Below, piece by piece: positions 5,521 through 13,140 of a DNA stretch of 21,500 bases. Under the pieces are notes generated by a model that saw only the letters and a program-made list of their open reading frames with translations, had not been told where the DNA came from and searched no databases. Made by a program: the position numbers and the translations under genes. Numbering within the stretch: the stretch's first letter is position 1; each line of letters begins with the position of its first letter. The stretch comes from an uncultured Prevotella sp. (GTDB lineage: Bacteria > Bacteroidota > Bacteroidia > Bacteroidales > Bacteroidaceae): the NCBI GenBank assembly GCA_900550365.1, contig URRR01000038.1, positions 1 through 21,500 of the forward strand, read 5' to 3'.

Positions 5521-7035
5521 TGAAGAAAGAAGAAACAGGCAATGTCACCGGAATGGCAAATAAGGATGTAAGATCCAATTCAAGAGGCGAAAAATGCCTT
5601 GCCAAATTCACTGCTGCGAATGGCAATGTATATGGTTCATTGACTCTTGATATACGAAAAGCAGGAGATTATTCGAAACCGCTTCCAGTCGCCGTGCGTG
5701 TATGTCATGCCGGGCAAAAAGTCTTTCTTCGTTTGGGAAAAACGTACACTATGGAAGAGTGGTTGACCCTTTGCTCTTACGAGAAGAACGGTCGCCGTAT
5801 TCAACTGACAGAGAGAAACGACATGAAGAATTTAATGGAAAGAGTGGAGCTTATAACCAATCAACTTATTTCAGAAAACAACTTCTCTCTTCGTAAGCTA
5901 CAAGACAGATTTCAAGGCAGAAAGGATGATAACAGCACAATCTTTAGTGTGTGGGATTCCTATATCCAATCTAAGACTAATGAAGGTAAGGCAGGTTCAG
6001 CTCGTTGTAGCAAGGATGTGCGTAACCGCTTTATCAAAGATTTAGGAACGGACATATCGTTTGCCGATATAAACCGTGACCTTATCTTAAGGTGGGTAAA
6101 AATCATGAAGGAAAACGAATTGAGCATCACAACCATCGCCATTGCGCTCCGTAGCCTAAGAACCATTATCAATATTTGTATTGCAAACGGTTTGATGAAA
6201 GGAGATACCAAGGAAATGTTCAAAGATACAGGTTATAACAAGGCACAAAGTCGTAAGCATGAGTTTCTTGATGTGGCTACTATGCGCAAACTTTACGACT
6301 TTTGGAAAGCTGACGAGGCAAAAGATGAGGATGGAAACGAGTTGTTCCTTGGACGAGAGAAACATGCTATATTCCGTGACCTCGGATTGTTCCTTTTTAT
6401 GTATTTAGGCAATGGACAAAACCTTGCTGACACTCTCCGCCTAACATACGATGAATTATATTATGCCACTCATGGCAAACAATTACGCTTTCTCCGACAC
6501 AAGACCCGTGAAAGAAACGAGAGTGCCAGCGAAGTGATATTTCCTGTCACTCCTGAAATTCAAGAAATACTTAACAGGTATGGCAATATTCCTAAACTCG
6601 GACGGAGGGTATTCCCAATAATGAGTGAACTTATTACACCTGAACAAGAGATATGGGTTATCCAACGTTATAACAGATACATACGTGAACACATGGCTAA
6701 AGTTGCCAAACTGTTGGGAATGGAACAAATACCCTCGCCGACATGGGCAAGGCACAGTTTTGCCACCAATCTTAATAATTCGGGAGTTGTACCTTATAAA
6801 TATATAAGCGAATAAATATATAAGCGACAGCATGGGACATAGTGGTGGCGGTGATATTACCTCAAATTACATCGGCGCCTATCCTCTTGCAAAAATGCTG
6901 GAATACAATCACTTTTTACTAAATGAGAAGCCCAAGGAAGAGACTCCTGCTATTGATAAGAAAGTCTTGCTTGATATGCTGAAAGGTTTGAGTGAAGAGG
7001 AGCGAATGGAACTAATGGCTGATTTGTCTAATTGA
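5521..7035 (+). pseudogene. int: Tyrosine recombinase interrupted by a 16-bp duplication
   Basis: The frame from 5521 encodes a tyrosine integrase like the one at 3139-4716 but distinct in sequence. It has an N-terminal arm-binding part, a SAM-like domain (about residues 135-225) and a catalytic domain with LGNGQNLADTLRL (box I, Asn in place of Arg), RHKTRER and WARHSFATNL. It stops at 6813-6815 after YKYISE. The rest of the catalytic domain (SMGHSGGG, then SNYIGAY with the likely nucleophile, and a 45-residue tail) continues in another frame to 7035. The cause is an exact 16-bp tandem duplication at 6796-6827; removing one copy restores ISDSMGHS. As it stands, the main product lacks the second His and the Tyr and should be inactive. 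The gene faces away from the tRNA-Met junction and is preceded by a strong promoter. Confidence 0.85.
6796..6827 (+). repeat. Exact 16-bp tandem duplication inside integrase
   Basis: ATAAATATATAAGCGA is present twice in direct succession (6796-6811 and 6812-6827). Because 16 is not a multiple of three, the second copy shifts the frame and brings TAA into frame. Protein similarity across the join requires only one copy. Confidence 0.95.
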
Positions 7036-7135
7036 TACAGCCATTATCGCAAGAGTACCAAATGAAACACCACAAAAACACCAAATAAAATACCCCAAAA
7101 CTACCAAACTACACCTTTATTTAAGATAAAATGAT

Positions 7136-7143
7136 TACCTTTG
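7136..7143 (+). promoter_or_regulatory. -7 box (TACCTTTG) upstream of the AAA ATPase gene
   Basis: TACCTTTG fits TAnnTTTG and is 24 bp before the ATG at 7168. No good TTTG is found 19-21 bp upstream; the region before it is rich in A and C with repeated ACCAAA blocks. Confidence 0.45.
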
Positions 7144-7167
7144 CCCAATGATAAAAAACGTACTCTT

Positions 7168-8460
7168 ATGAAATATCTATCAAGACTGGCAGATAAAATG
7201 CTACGAGAAAGATTGGATGCTTTTGGAGCTGTATTAATAGAGGGTCCTAAATGGACAGGAAAAACGACTACAGCAGAGCAACAAGCCAAAAGCGTAATCA
7301 AATTGCAGGACCCTGATAAGGTCAACGAATATCTTGTAACAGCCAAGACCAAGCCATCATTGCTTTTGAAAGGAAAACAACCACGGTTGATAGATGAATG
7401 GCAAGACGCTCCCATGTTATGGGATGCGGTTAGAACGGCCGTTGATAATACGGGTGGCATTCCGGGACAATATATTCTGACTGGTAGTAATACAGTAGAC
7501 AAGTCTCAAGTTAGGCACACCGGAACAGGACGTATTACAAGAATGAAAATGTACCCTATGAGCTTATGGGAGTCATTGGAGTCATCCGGGGAAGTGTCAA
7601 TACACGAATTATTTTATAATCCGAATTATGATATTGACGGGGCGACAAGCAAACTTGACATACCCGAGTTGCTGTATGTCGCTTGTCGTGGTGGTTGGCC
7701 GGCTACCTTGCAAATGAAGCCAAAGGCTGCGATGCTTATAGCCAAAGACTACGTCAATAGCGTTTGTGAAAATGATATATCAGCAGTGGATAACAGACAG
7801 CGTAATCCTAAAATAGCCAGACAAATCTTAAGGTCATACGCAAGGAATATCAGCACGTTGGCAAAGAAAACCAGCATACTTGCAGATGTTACGGCATCAG
7901 AGGATATAACATTAACCATGAACACCTATGATGATTACATTGGTGCGTTGGAAAGATTGTTTGTAATTCAAGACATTGACGCATGGTGTCCCGCCATCCG
8001 TAGTAAAACATCGTTGCGCAGTGCTCCTAAACGCTGTTTCGTTGATCCTTCCATTGCGGTAGCTGCAATGAACATTAGTGTCGAAGAGATGGAAACCCAA
8101 CTGAAGACGTTTGGCTTTATCTTTGAACAGATGTGTATAAGGGACTTGAAGGCTTACACAGCTGATTTCAATAGCCGCATTTCCTATTATAGAGACAGAT
8201 ATGGTTTGGAAGCTGATTTGGTGCTGCATTTGGAAGATGGGCGTTACGCTCTAATGGAGTGCAAGCTCGGTAGCGGCGAAATTGATGACGGTGCCAAACA
8301 TTTGCTTGAAATCAAAAGGCTTATACAGGAACACAATAAAACGGAAAAACAGGTGCCTCTTCGAGAGCCGGATTTACTTATTATATTGACAGGCGGAAGC
8401 ATGGCTTATACTCGTCCAGATGGAGTGAAAGTGATTCCACTGGCGTGTCTCAAGGATTAA
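7168..8460 (+). CDS. AAA_14/DUF4143 family ATPase
   Basis: This 430-aa protein is a P-loop ATPase of the AAA_14 plus DUF4143 type, widespread in Bacteroidetes and of unsettled function. Walker A is GPKWTGKT at residues 26-33, Walker B is LIDEWQ at 74-79 and ILTGSNT near 103-109 looks like sensor 1. The C-terminal part contains YGLEADLVLHLEDG followed by ALMECKLGS, an Asp...Glu-x-Lys pattern like PD-(D/E)XK nucleases, which is usual in DUF4143. I chose the ATG at 7168 over the TTG at 7141, because the TTG overlaps the -7 box and most relatives start with a similar MKYLSRL-type sequence. The next gene begins 22 bp downstream on the same strand. It lies between an integrase and a relaxase remnant, so it is probably cargo. 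Confidence 0.85.
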   Translation: MKYLSRLADKMLRERLDAFGAVLIEGPKWTGKTTTAEQQAKSVIKLQDPDKVNEYLVTAKTKPSLLLKGKQPRLIDEWQDAPMLWDAVRTAVDNTGGIPGQYILTGSNTVDKSQVRHTGTGRITRMKMYPMSLWESLESSGEVSIHELFYNPNYDIDGATSKLDIPELLYVACRGGWPATLQMKPKAAMLIAKDYVNSVCENDISAVDNRQRNPKIARQILRSYARNISTLAKKTSILADVTASEDITLTMNTYDDYIGALERLFVIQDIDAWCPAIRSKTSLRSAPKRCFVDPSIAVAAMNISVEEMETQLKTFGFIFEQMCIRDLKAYTADFNSRISYYRDRYGLEADLVLHLEDGRYALMECKLGSGEIDDGAKHLLEIKRLIQEHNKTEKQVPLREPDLLIILTGGSMAYTRPDGVKVIPLACLKD

Positions 8461-8482
8461 ACCAACCAGCGGAACAACTTAT

Positions 8483-9682
8483 ATGGTTGATAGCATGAAG
8501 GGACTTCACAATGAATACCATCTTGATAAATCAGTAATGCGAGAATGGTTCGAAAAGAATAAGGAAACTTATTCGGACTTTAAGAGCAATATTCAATCGC
8601 TCTTAAAGAACCTGTTTTACGACAGTCATACCGAACAAATAGATGATGAAACAGCCACACTTCGGAATATAATCTTGGAGGCAATGGCAGAAGATAACTC
8701 TGTTGATGATAAGATGATTAACAAATTCTCCAAAGCCATGCAAGAAGGTAATGTGTGCGCATGTTGCCTGTATTACTATTTGGATTTTGATAATGGATTT
8801 GAGGAATTGAAAGATGCCATAGCAAAGTTTGGGCAAACAGAAAATGCAAAGTATATTAAAGATGGCATCCAAGCCTATTTGGAGGACAAGAGGCGCGAGA
8901 CCCAAGCAGTCAACAAAGATTTGAATTTATTGAGTTTGCGCCGTTGGCACTATGACCATCCGGAAGAGTACCAAGAGTTCACAAACCTCTTTGCTAAGAC
9001 ATACGGAGGCGATATGACTTTCATACTCAAAGGCTTTTCTTATTTAACAGAGTTGGTTTCGCTCACTGGAATTAAGGGTATTACAGAATTGTTGGAAAGT
9101 CTTTGCCCGGGAACAGAAAGCTATAATAAAGCCCAATTTGCAAGCGATAACCGGCAAGTCTATGAGAAACTGACAATTCTGTTCGCTTCCACGTTTAATC
9201 AAGAAGCAACCAAACAGAAACTATTGCACAACAATCCCTTTTTGTGTAGTGCGTTCTACTGGATGATATTTGATGACGGATTTGTAAAGATGGTGGATTT
9301 ACTTTCCAAAACAATGATGAGCGACGACTCTTCCATCTGGCAGAAAGGTTTTGGAGGACAATTCGTAAGGTCGTTGATGCTTACAAGTCTTGACAAGGCC
9401 GCCTACACTAAAAGCGCATGGAAAGCTATGGGTAAAATGAGTGAGACAAAAGAGGTTGTCAATTCCACCTTGAAAAATTCCAAAGGACACCGTGGGCGCA
9501 AGCAAGTCTGTGTCCTGCTTGAAGAGATGTTTATTCAGCCTTATGCAGAACGTCTTACCACAGAGATACAAGCCCTACTTACCGAATGGAAGGAAACAAA
9601 TTTATCGAGGGAGAGAACAAGGCGAAAGAGAAATACCGCCAATCGCTTGACAAAGACATTGCCGAAAAGGAGAAACAGCTAA
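8483..9682 (+). CDS. Protein of unknown function, likely with chimeric C-terminus
   Basis: This 399-aa reading frame is largely helical and acidic, without signal peptide, membrane segment or motif that I recognise. It might belong to one of the Bacteroidetes-specific DUF families (DUF6043 comes to mind), but I cannot confirm that. It follows the ATPase gene by 22 bp, so the two are probably cotranscribed and may work together. The last 30 residues (after about LLTEWKET) are rich in Arg, Lys and Thr and read the relaxase remnant at 9590-9682 in the wrong frame. The natural C-terminus was probably lost or altered where the two DNAs were joined. An alternative start is the Met at 8498. Confidence 0.7.
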   Translation: MVDSMKGLHNEYHLDKSVMREWFEKNKETYSDFKSNIQSLLKNLFYDSHTEQIDDETATLRNIILEAMAEDNSVDDKMINKFSKAMQEGNVCACCLYYYLDFDNGFEELKDAIAKFGQTENAKYIKDGIQAYLEDKRRETQAVNKDLNLLSLRRWHYDHPEEYQEFTNLFAKTYGGDMTFILKGFSYLTELVSLTGIKGITELLESLCPGTESYNKAQFASDNRQVYEKLTILFASTFNQEATKQKLLHNNPFLCSAFYWMIFDDGFVKMVDLLSKTMMSDDSSIWQKGFGGQFVRSLMLTSLDKAAYTKSAWKAMGKMSETKEVVNSTLKNSKGHRGRKQVCVLLEEMFIQPYAERLTTEIQALLTEWKETNLSRERTRRKRNTANRLTKTLPKRRNS

Positions 9683-10397
9683 AAGACGAGCGCAAGGCGA
9701 AAGTGGACAGCATACTGGACAGTGTCGGCAGCCTTGTCGGGGTCGGCAAGTCGGCAGCTATGGAAAAGGAAATCACCCGACTGAAAGCCGAGAATGAACG
9801 TATCAGAAAAGCCTTTCCGATGCCGTCAAAAACAAGGTGACGGAACTGACACAGGCATTGATTGCAGAGAAGCGGAAAGCCGAAGCCGAGCGTGACAGGG
9901 CTTTGGTGCAGAACCGTTCACTTGTCATAGAAAGAGACAAGGCGGTACGGCGGCTTCAGGAGCAAAAGGACGGCGAACGGCATCGCATCGACTTTGCCGT
10001 AATCCGTGCCACGGCGGAGAAAGACAAGACAATCCGTTTGCTGCAAAGTGCGCTGAAAGCGAGCAGGCATATTCTGAACGTGTTTGCCGACATTCTCTAC
10101 AAGGCAAACGAGGTCTTTAAGCGAGCCATAGATGCGGTTATCCGTTTCGGCACGGAGCGCCACAAGTCTTTCTTTGCCCCGTCCGAAGCAGCAGACATCA
10201 AGAACGTAATGCAGGAATATGGCGAAACTGTCGGACAGCGGAAATCTGTCGGTGAATGGCTTTGCGACTATGCGGAGAGCCGACAGCCTTTTGACGAAAT
10301 TAAACATCGCTATACACTCAAGGAAGTTGGCGATGTTGCCGAAGGAAAGTATGACGGGAAAATCAGGCATGGACAACATCGTGGATTTTCAGTGTGA
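9586..10397 (+). pseudogene. MobV-type relaxase (Mob/Pre), C-terminal remnant with frameshift
   Basis: Two overlapping frames (9586-9840 and 9837-10397) together encode the C-terminal half of a Bacteroides MobV/plasmid-recombination type relaxase: a long Lys/Glu/Arg coiled coil, with the recognisable DSVGSLVGVGKS block, then ALKASRHILNVFADILYKA and a C-terminal RHGQHRGFSV. The frame changes at about 9816-9818: reading one missing base after GCCTTTCC gives the expected F-P-D-A-V-K-N-K sequence, so this is a single-base deletion. The catalytic N-terminal domain with the histidine triad is absent; upstream DNA belongs to another gene. It is a dead fragment. Its end at 10397 abuts the HlyD-like frame at 10405 on the opposite strand. 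Confidence 0.75.
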
Positions 10398-10404
10398 AAC
10401 ACGT

Positions 10405-10599
10405 TCAATTCAAATTCACTTTGAATATCAGTGAGAATAAACTTTCACCGTCTATCTTGACAGCCCATAGACAAATCCCTAACAACACGCAAACAGCGAC
10501 TATTATGACTGTACCCATCCGCACCAGCTTCGGTGGTATTTCACCTATGATGTGGCGTATCTTCTCACTTCTCAATTCTATATTGTCTTTTCCGTCCAT
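10405..10599 (-). CDS. HlyD-like N-terminal membrane anchor, apparently truncated
   Basis: This 64-aa protein starts with MDGKDNIELRSEKIRHIIGE, then IPPKLVRMG and a single membrane helix (about residues 29-49). The pattern ELRSE...IIG.IPP..VR followed by one helix is what I know from the N-termini of Bacteroidetes HlyD-family adaptor proteins that work with peptidase-containing ABC exporters. A full adaptor has about 400 residues, with a periplasmic coiled coil and lipoyl/barrel domains; here the frame ends 15 residues past the helix, next to the relaxase remnant. It lies downstream of the C39 exporter gene on the same strand, after a 340-bp spacer. I judge it a truncated adaptor; a genuinely short accessory membrane protein is the alternative. 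Confidence 0.6.
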   Translation of the reverse strand: MDGKDNIELRSEKIRHIIGEIPPKLVRMGTVIIVAVCVLLGICLWAVKIDGESLFSLIFKVNLN

Positions 10600-10691
10600 T
10601 GTTTTTATTGATTTTGTCTGTCGTTCTATCCTGTAAAATCCTTATCTAAATTCCGTTGACCGAATAATTTTTAGTGGCATGGCTATGGTTG

Positions 10692-10858
10692 CTGTTTCAA
10701 ACAGTGGCTTTCCAGCCAGCAAGACATGGCTTTTCGTCTCGTGAAAGGACACCTTTTACACGAAAAAGGACGCCTTTTGCAGCGTTGTCGGAAGTAGCTG
10801 TGAACCGTAAGTAAAAGCACTTGAAACGTGATAAACCGTAAGCGCCTGTCGCAAAAGG
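10692..10858. repeat. Palindrome-rich intergenic repeat of Prevotella type
   Basis: The spacer between the exporter and the HlyD-like gene has no credible gene. It holds CTGTTTCAAACAG (10692-10704), GGCT/AGCC (10706-10717), AAAGGacaCCTTT (10744-10756), AAAAGGacgCCTTTT (10764-10778) and another AAAAGG at 10853-10858. The two AAAGG/CCTTT units have the same layout 20 bp apart. I associate such AAAAGG/CCTTTT units with repeated intergenic DNA in Prevotella genomes; this is from memory, not from a search. The 64-codon frame on the minus strand (10683-10877) is a translation of this repeat. Confidence 0.55.
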
Positions 10859-10939
10859 TCACAAATAATTCCGCCACTGGGCTATTTAGAATAATATTTT
10901 AAATGTATCTCCGCTTTGAACTTGCATGCATGCGATATG

Positions 10940-13138
10940 TCAAGTGCCAAGTTCCAACTGGTTTTTCACCAGTTTATAATACATTCCTTTCTGCCGTGTA
11001 AGACTTTCATGCGTACCCGTCTCTGCCACACGTCCCTTGTCTATCACTATTATCTGATCGGCGTTTTTCACTGTGCTCAGCCTGTGAGCCACTATAACCA
11101 CGGTGCGTCCTTTGTAAAATTTGTCGAGATTGTCCACTATCATGCGTTCGTTGTTTGCATCGAGTGAGTTAGTGGCTTCGTCAAGGAAGATGAAGTCAGG
11201 ATTTTTGTACACAGCCCTTGCTATCAGTATCCGCTGCTTTTGCCCTTGGCTCAGTCCGTTGCCGTCATGTCCTATCTTCGTGTCGAACTTCAGGGGCAGG
11301 CTCATGATGTAGTCCTTGATACATGCCGTCTCAGCGGCTTTCGCCATGCGTTCCGTGTCAATGTCACCGTCGTCAACGGCTATGTTCCTCGCTATCGACT
11401 CCGAGAATATCACACCTTCCTGCATCACCACGCCGCACCGTCTGCGCCAGGCGTCGAGGTTCAGCCTTGCGATGTCCGTTCCGCCTATGGTTATCCGTCC
11501 CTCGCTTACGGGGTAATAGCCCAGCATCAGCTTTATTAATGTAGTCTTTCCGCTGCCTGATGCTCCTACGATGGCCGTCACTTTTCCTCTCGGTATCTCG
11601 ATGCTCACGTCGTCAATGGTCTTGTGCGGTGAATGCGGGTCATACTTGAAGCTGATGTGTTCAAGCCTTATCGTCATCGGTCCGGGGCGTGGAACAAGGT
11701 CATGTCCTACAGCGTTCTCGTCCGGGGCTTTGTGAATCTCGTTGATGCGTTCAAGACTTATCTTCACGTCCTGCAGCGAATATAAGAAACTCATCAGCTG
11801 TTCCACAGGGGCATTCAGTTGTCCGATGATATACTGTACGGCGAGCATCATTCCCAAAGTCAGGTCGCCGTGGATTACCGCTGTTGCCGATACCACGGTT
11901 ATCACGATGTTCTTCAGTTCGTTGATGAATATGCTACCCGCCTCCTCTGTCTGTTGCAGCTTCAGGCTCTTCATCTGCACGTTGAACAGGTCGGCCTGCG
12001 TGTCCTCCCATTCCCAGCGGCGGCGCCTCCGGCAGTCCTGCAGCTTTATCTCCTGCATTGAGGTGATAAACTCGTAGGTCTTGTTATTATTTATCGTCTG
12101 CTGCTCAAACAGTTCGTAGTCAAGCACCTTGCGGCGCCTCAGGAATGCCGTTATCCACATTGCGTAAATCACGCTGCCCGCCACGAATATGGCAAATATC
12201 ACAACGTTATACATCAGCAGCACAGCGCCGAACACCACGAGGCTGAGCATGGAGAACGCCACACCGAGCGTCTGTCCCGTCAGGAAGCTGTTCACCCTCG
12301 CGTGGTCGTTCATCCTCTGCATCAGGTCGCCCATCAGCTTCGTGTCAAAGAACGACATCGGCAGCTTCAGCAGTTTTATGAAGAAGTCGCTCACCAACGA
12401 TATGTTCACCCTCATGCTGATGTGCAGCAGCAGCCAGCGGCGTATGAAGTCGAGCGCCGTGCGGCTTACCGTCAGCGTAAGCTGTCCCAGCAGCACGAGC
12501 CAGACAAAGCCGATATCCTTATTCTTAATACCCACGTCGACTATCGCCTGCGTCAGGAACGGCAGCACGAGTTGCAGCAGGCAACCCAGGGCAAGCCCCA
12601 CGGCTATCTGCCCGAAGTACTTTCTGTATTTCTTCAGGTAGCCGAAAAGGAAGCGGAACGAACGGTTTTCGCCGCAGTCGCCTGAATTTCTCATGCGGTC
12701 GTAAAACATCGGAGTAGTTTCTATCAGCATTGCCACGCCTTTGTCGCCTCCCCCTGAGCGCGTGCTGACCCAGTGTTCCTCCATTTCTTTTACCGAGCGT
12801 GTCAATAGTCCCTTGCCCGGGTCGGCTATGTAGAACTTCTTGCCGTTCTTGCTTATGCGGTACAGCACAACGAAGTGGTTTTGGTTCCAGTGCAATATGC
12901 AGGGTAGCGGCATGTTGCGCAACTGCTCCAACCCAAGCCTTCCACACATTGTCTGCAATCCCAGTCGTTCCGCTGCATCGCTCATTCCCAATAGCGACAC
13001 ACCTTCGTTGGTTGCGAAGCACAACCGTGACAGATATTCCGAGCTGTATTCCGCCCCGTAATGCTTGCATACCATGCGCAGGCACGTCATGCCGCATTCC
13101 ATGGAGTCGTGTTGTAAATAGACTTTGAATTTTTTCAT
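10940..13138 (-). CDS. Peptidase-containing ABC transporter (C39 bacteriocin/peptide exporter)
   Basis: This 732-aa protein both cleaves the leader from small peptides (after a double-glycine motif in the family) and exports them across the inner membrane. The N-terminal C39 protease domain has the oxyanion Gln9, catalytic Cys15 (QHDSMECGMTC), His88 (NQNHFVVLY) and Asp106 (IADPG), all present. A six-helix membrane domain spans about residues 165-450. The ATPase domain has Walker A GASGSGKTT from residue 525, signature LSQGQ near 629, Walker B FLDEATNSLD near 651-660 and His at 685. It appears fully functional. It starts 2 bp after the stop of the preceding outer-membrane barrel gene, so the two are translationally coupled. 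Its usual partner, an HlyD adaptor, is represented only by the short frame at 10405-10599. Confidence 0.95.
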   Translation of the reverse strand: MKKFKVYLQHDSMECGMTCLRMVCKHYGAEYSSEYLSRLCFATNEGVSLLGMSDAAERLGLQTMCGRLGLEQLRNMPLPCILHWNQNHFVVLYRISKNGKKFYIADPGKGLLTRSVKEMEEHWVSTRSGGGDKGVAMLIETTPMFYDRMRNSGDCGENRSFRFLFGYLKKYRKYFGQIAVGLALGCLLQLVLPFLTQAIVDVGIKNKDIGFVWLVLLGQLTLTVSRTALDFIRRWLLLHISMRVNISLVSDFFIKLLKLPMSFFDTKLMGDLMQRMNDHARVNSFLTGQTLGVAFSMLSLVVFGAVLLMYNVVIFAIFVAGSVIYAMWITAFLRRRKVLDYELFEQQTINNNKTYEFITSMQEIKLQDCRRRRRWEWEDTQADLFNVQMKSLKLQQTEEAGSIFINELKNIVITVVSATAVIHGDLTLGMMLAVQYIIGQLNAPVEQLMSFLYSLQDVKISLERINEIHKAPDENAVGHDLVPRPGPMTIRLEHISFKYDPHSPHKTIDDVSIEIPRGKVTAIVGASGSGKTTLIKLMLGYYPVSEGRITIGGTDIARLNLDAWRRRCGVVMQEGVIFSESIARNIAVDDGDIDTERMAKAAETACIKDYIMSLPLKFDTKIGHDGNGLSQGQKQRILIARAVYKNPDFIFLDEATNSLDANNERMIVDNLDKFYKGRTVVIVAHRLSTVKNADQIIVIDKGRVAETGTHESLTRQKGMYYKLVKNQLELGT

Positions 13139-13140
13139 TA

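Noticed and set aside
10683..10877. A 64-codon minus-strand frame with a Cys/Arg-rich composition
   Set aside because: It translates the AAAAGG/CCTTTT palindromic repeat and is best explained as repeat DNA, not a gene or a precursor peptide.
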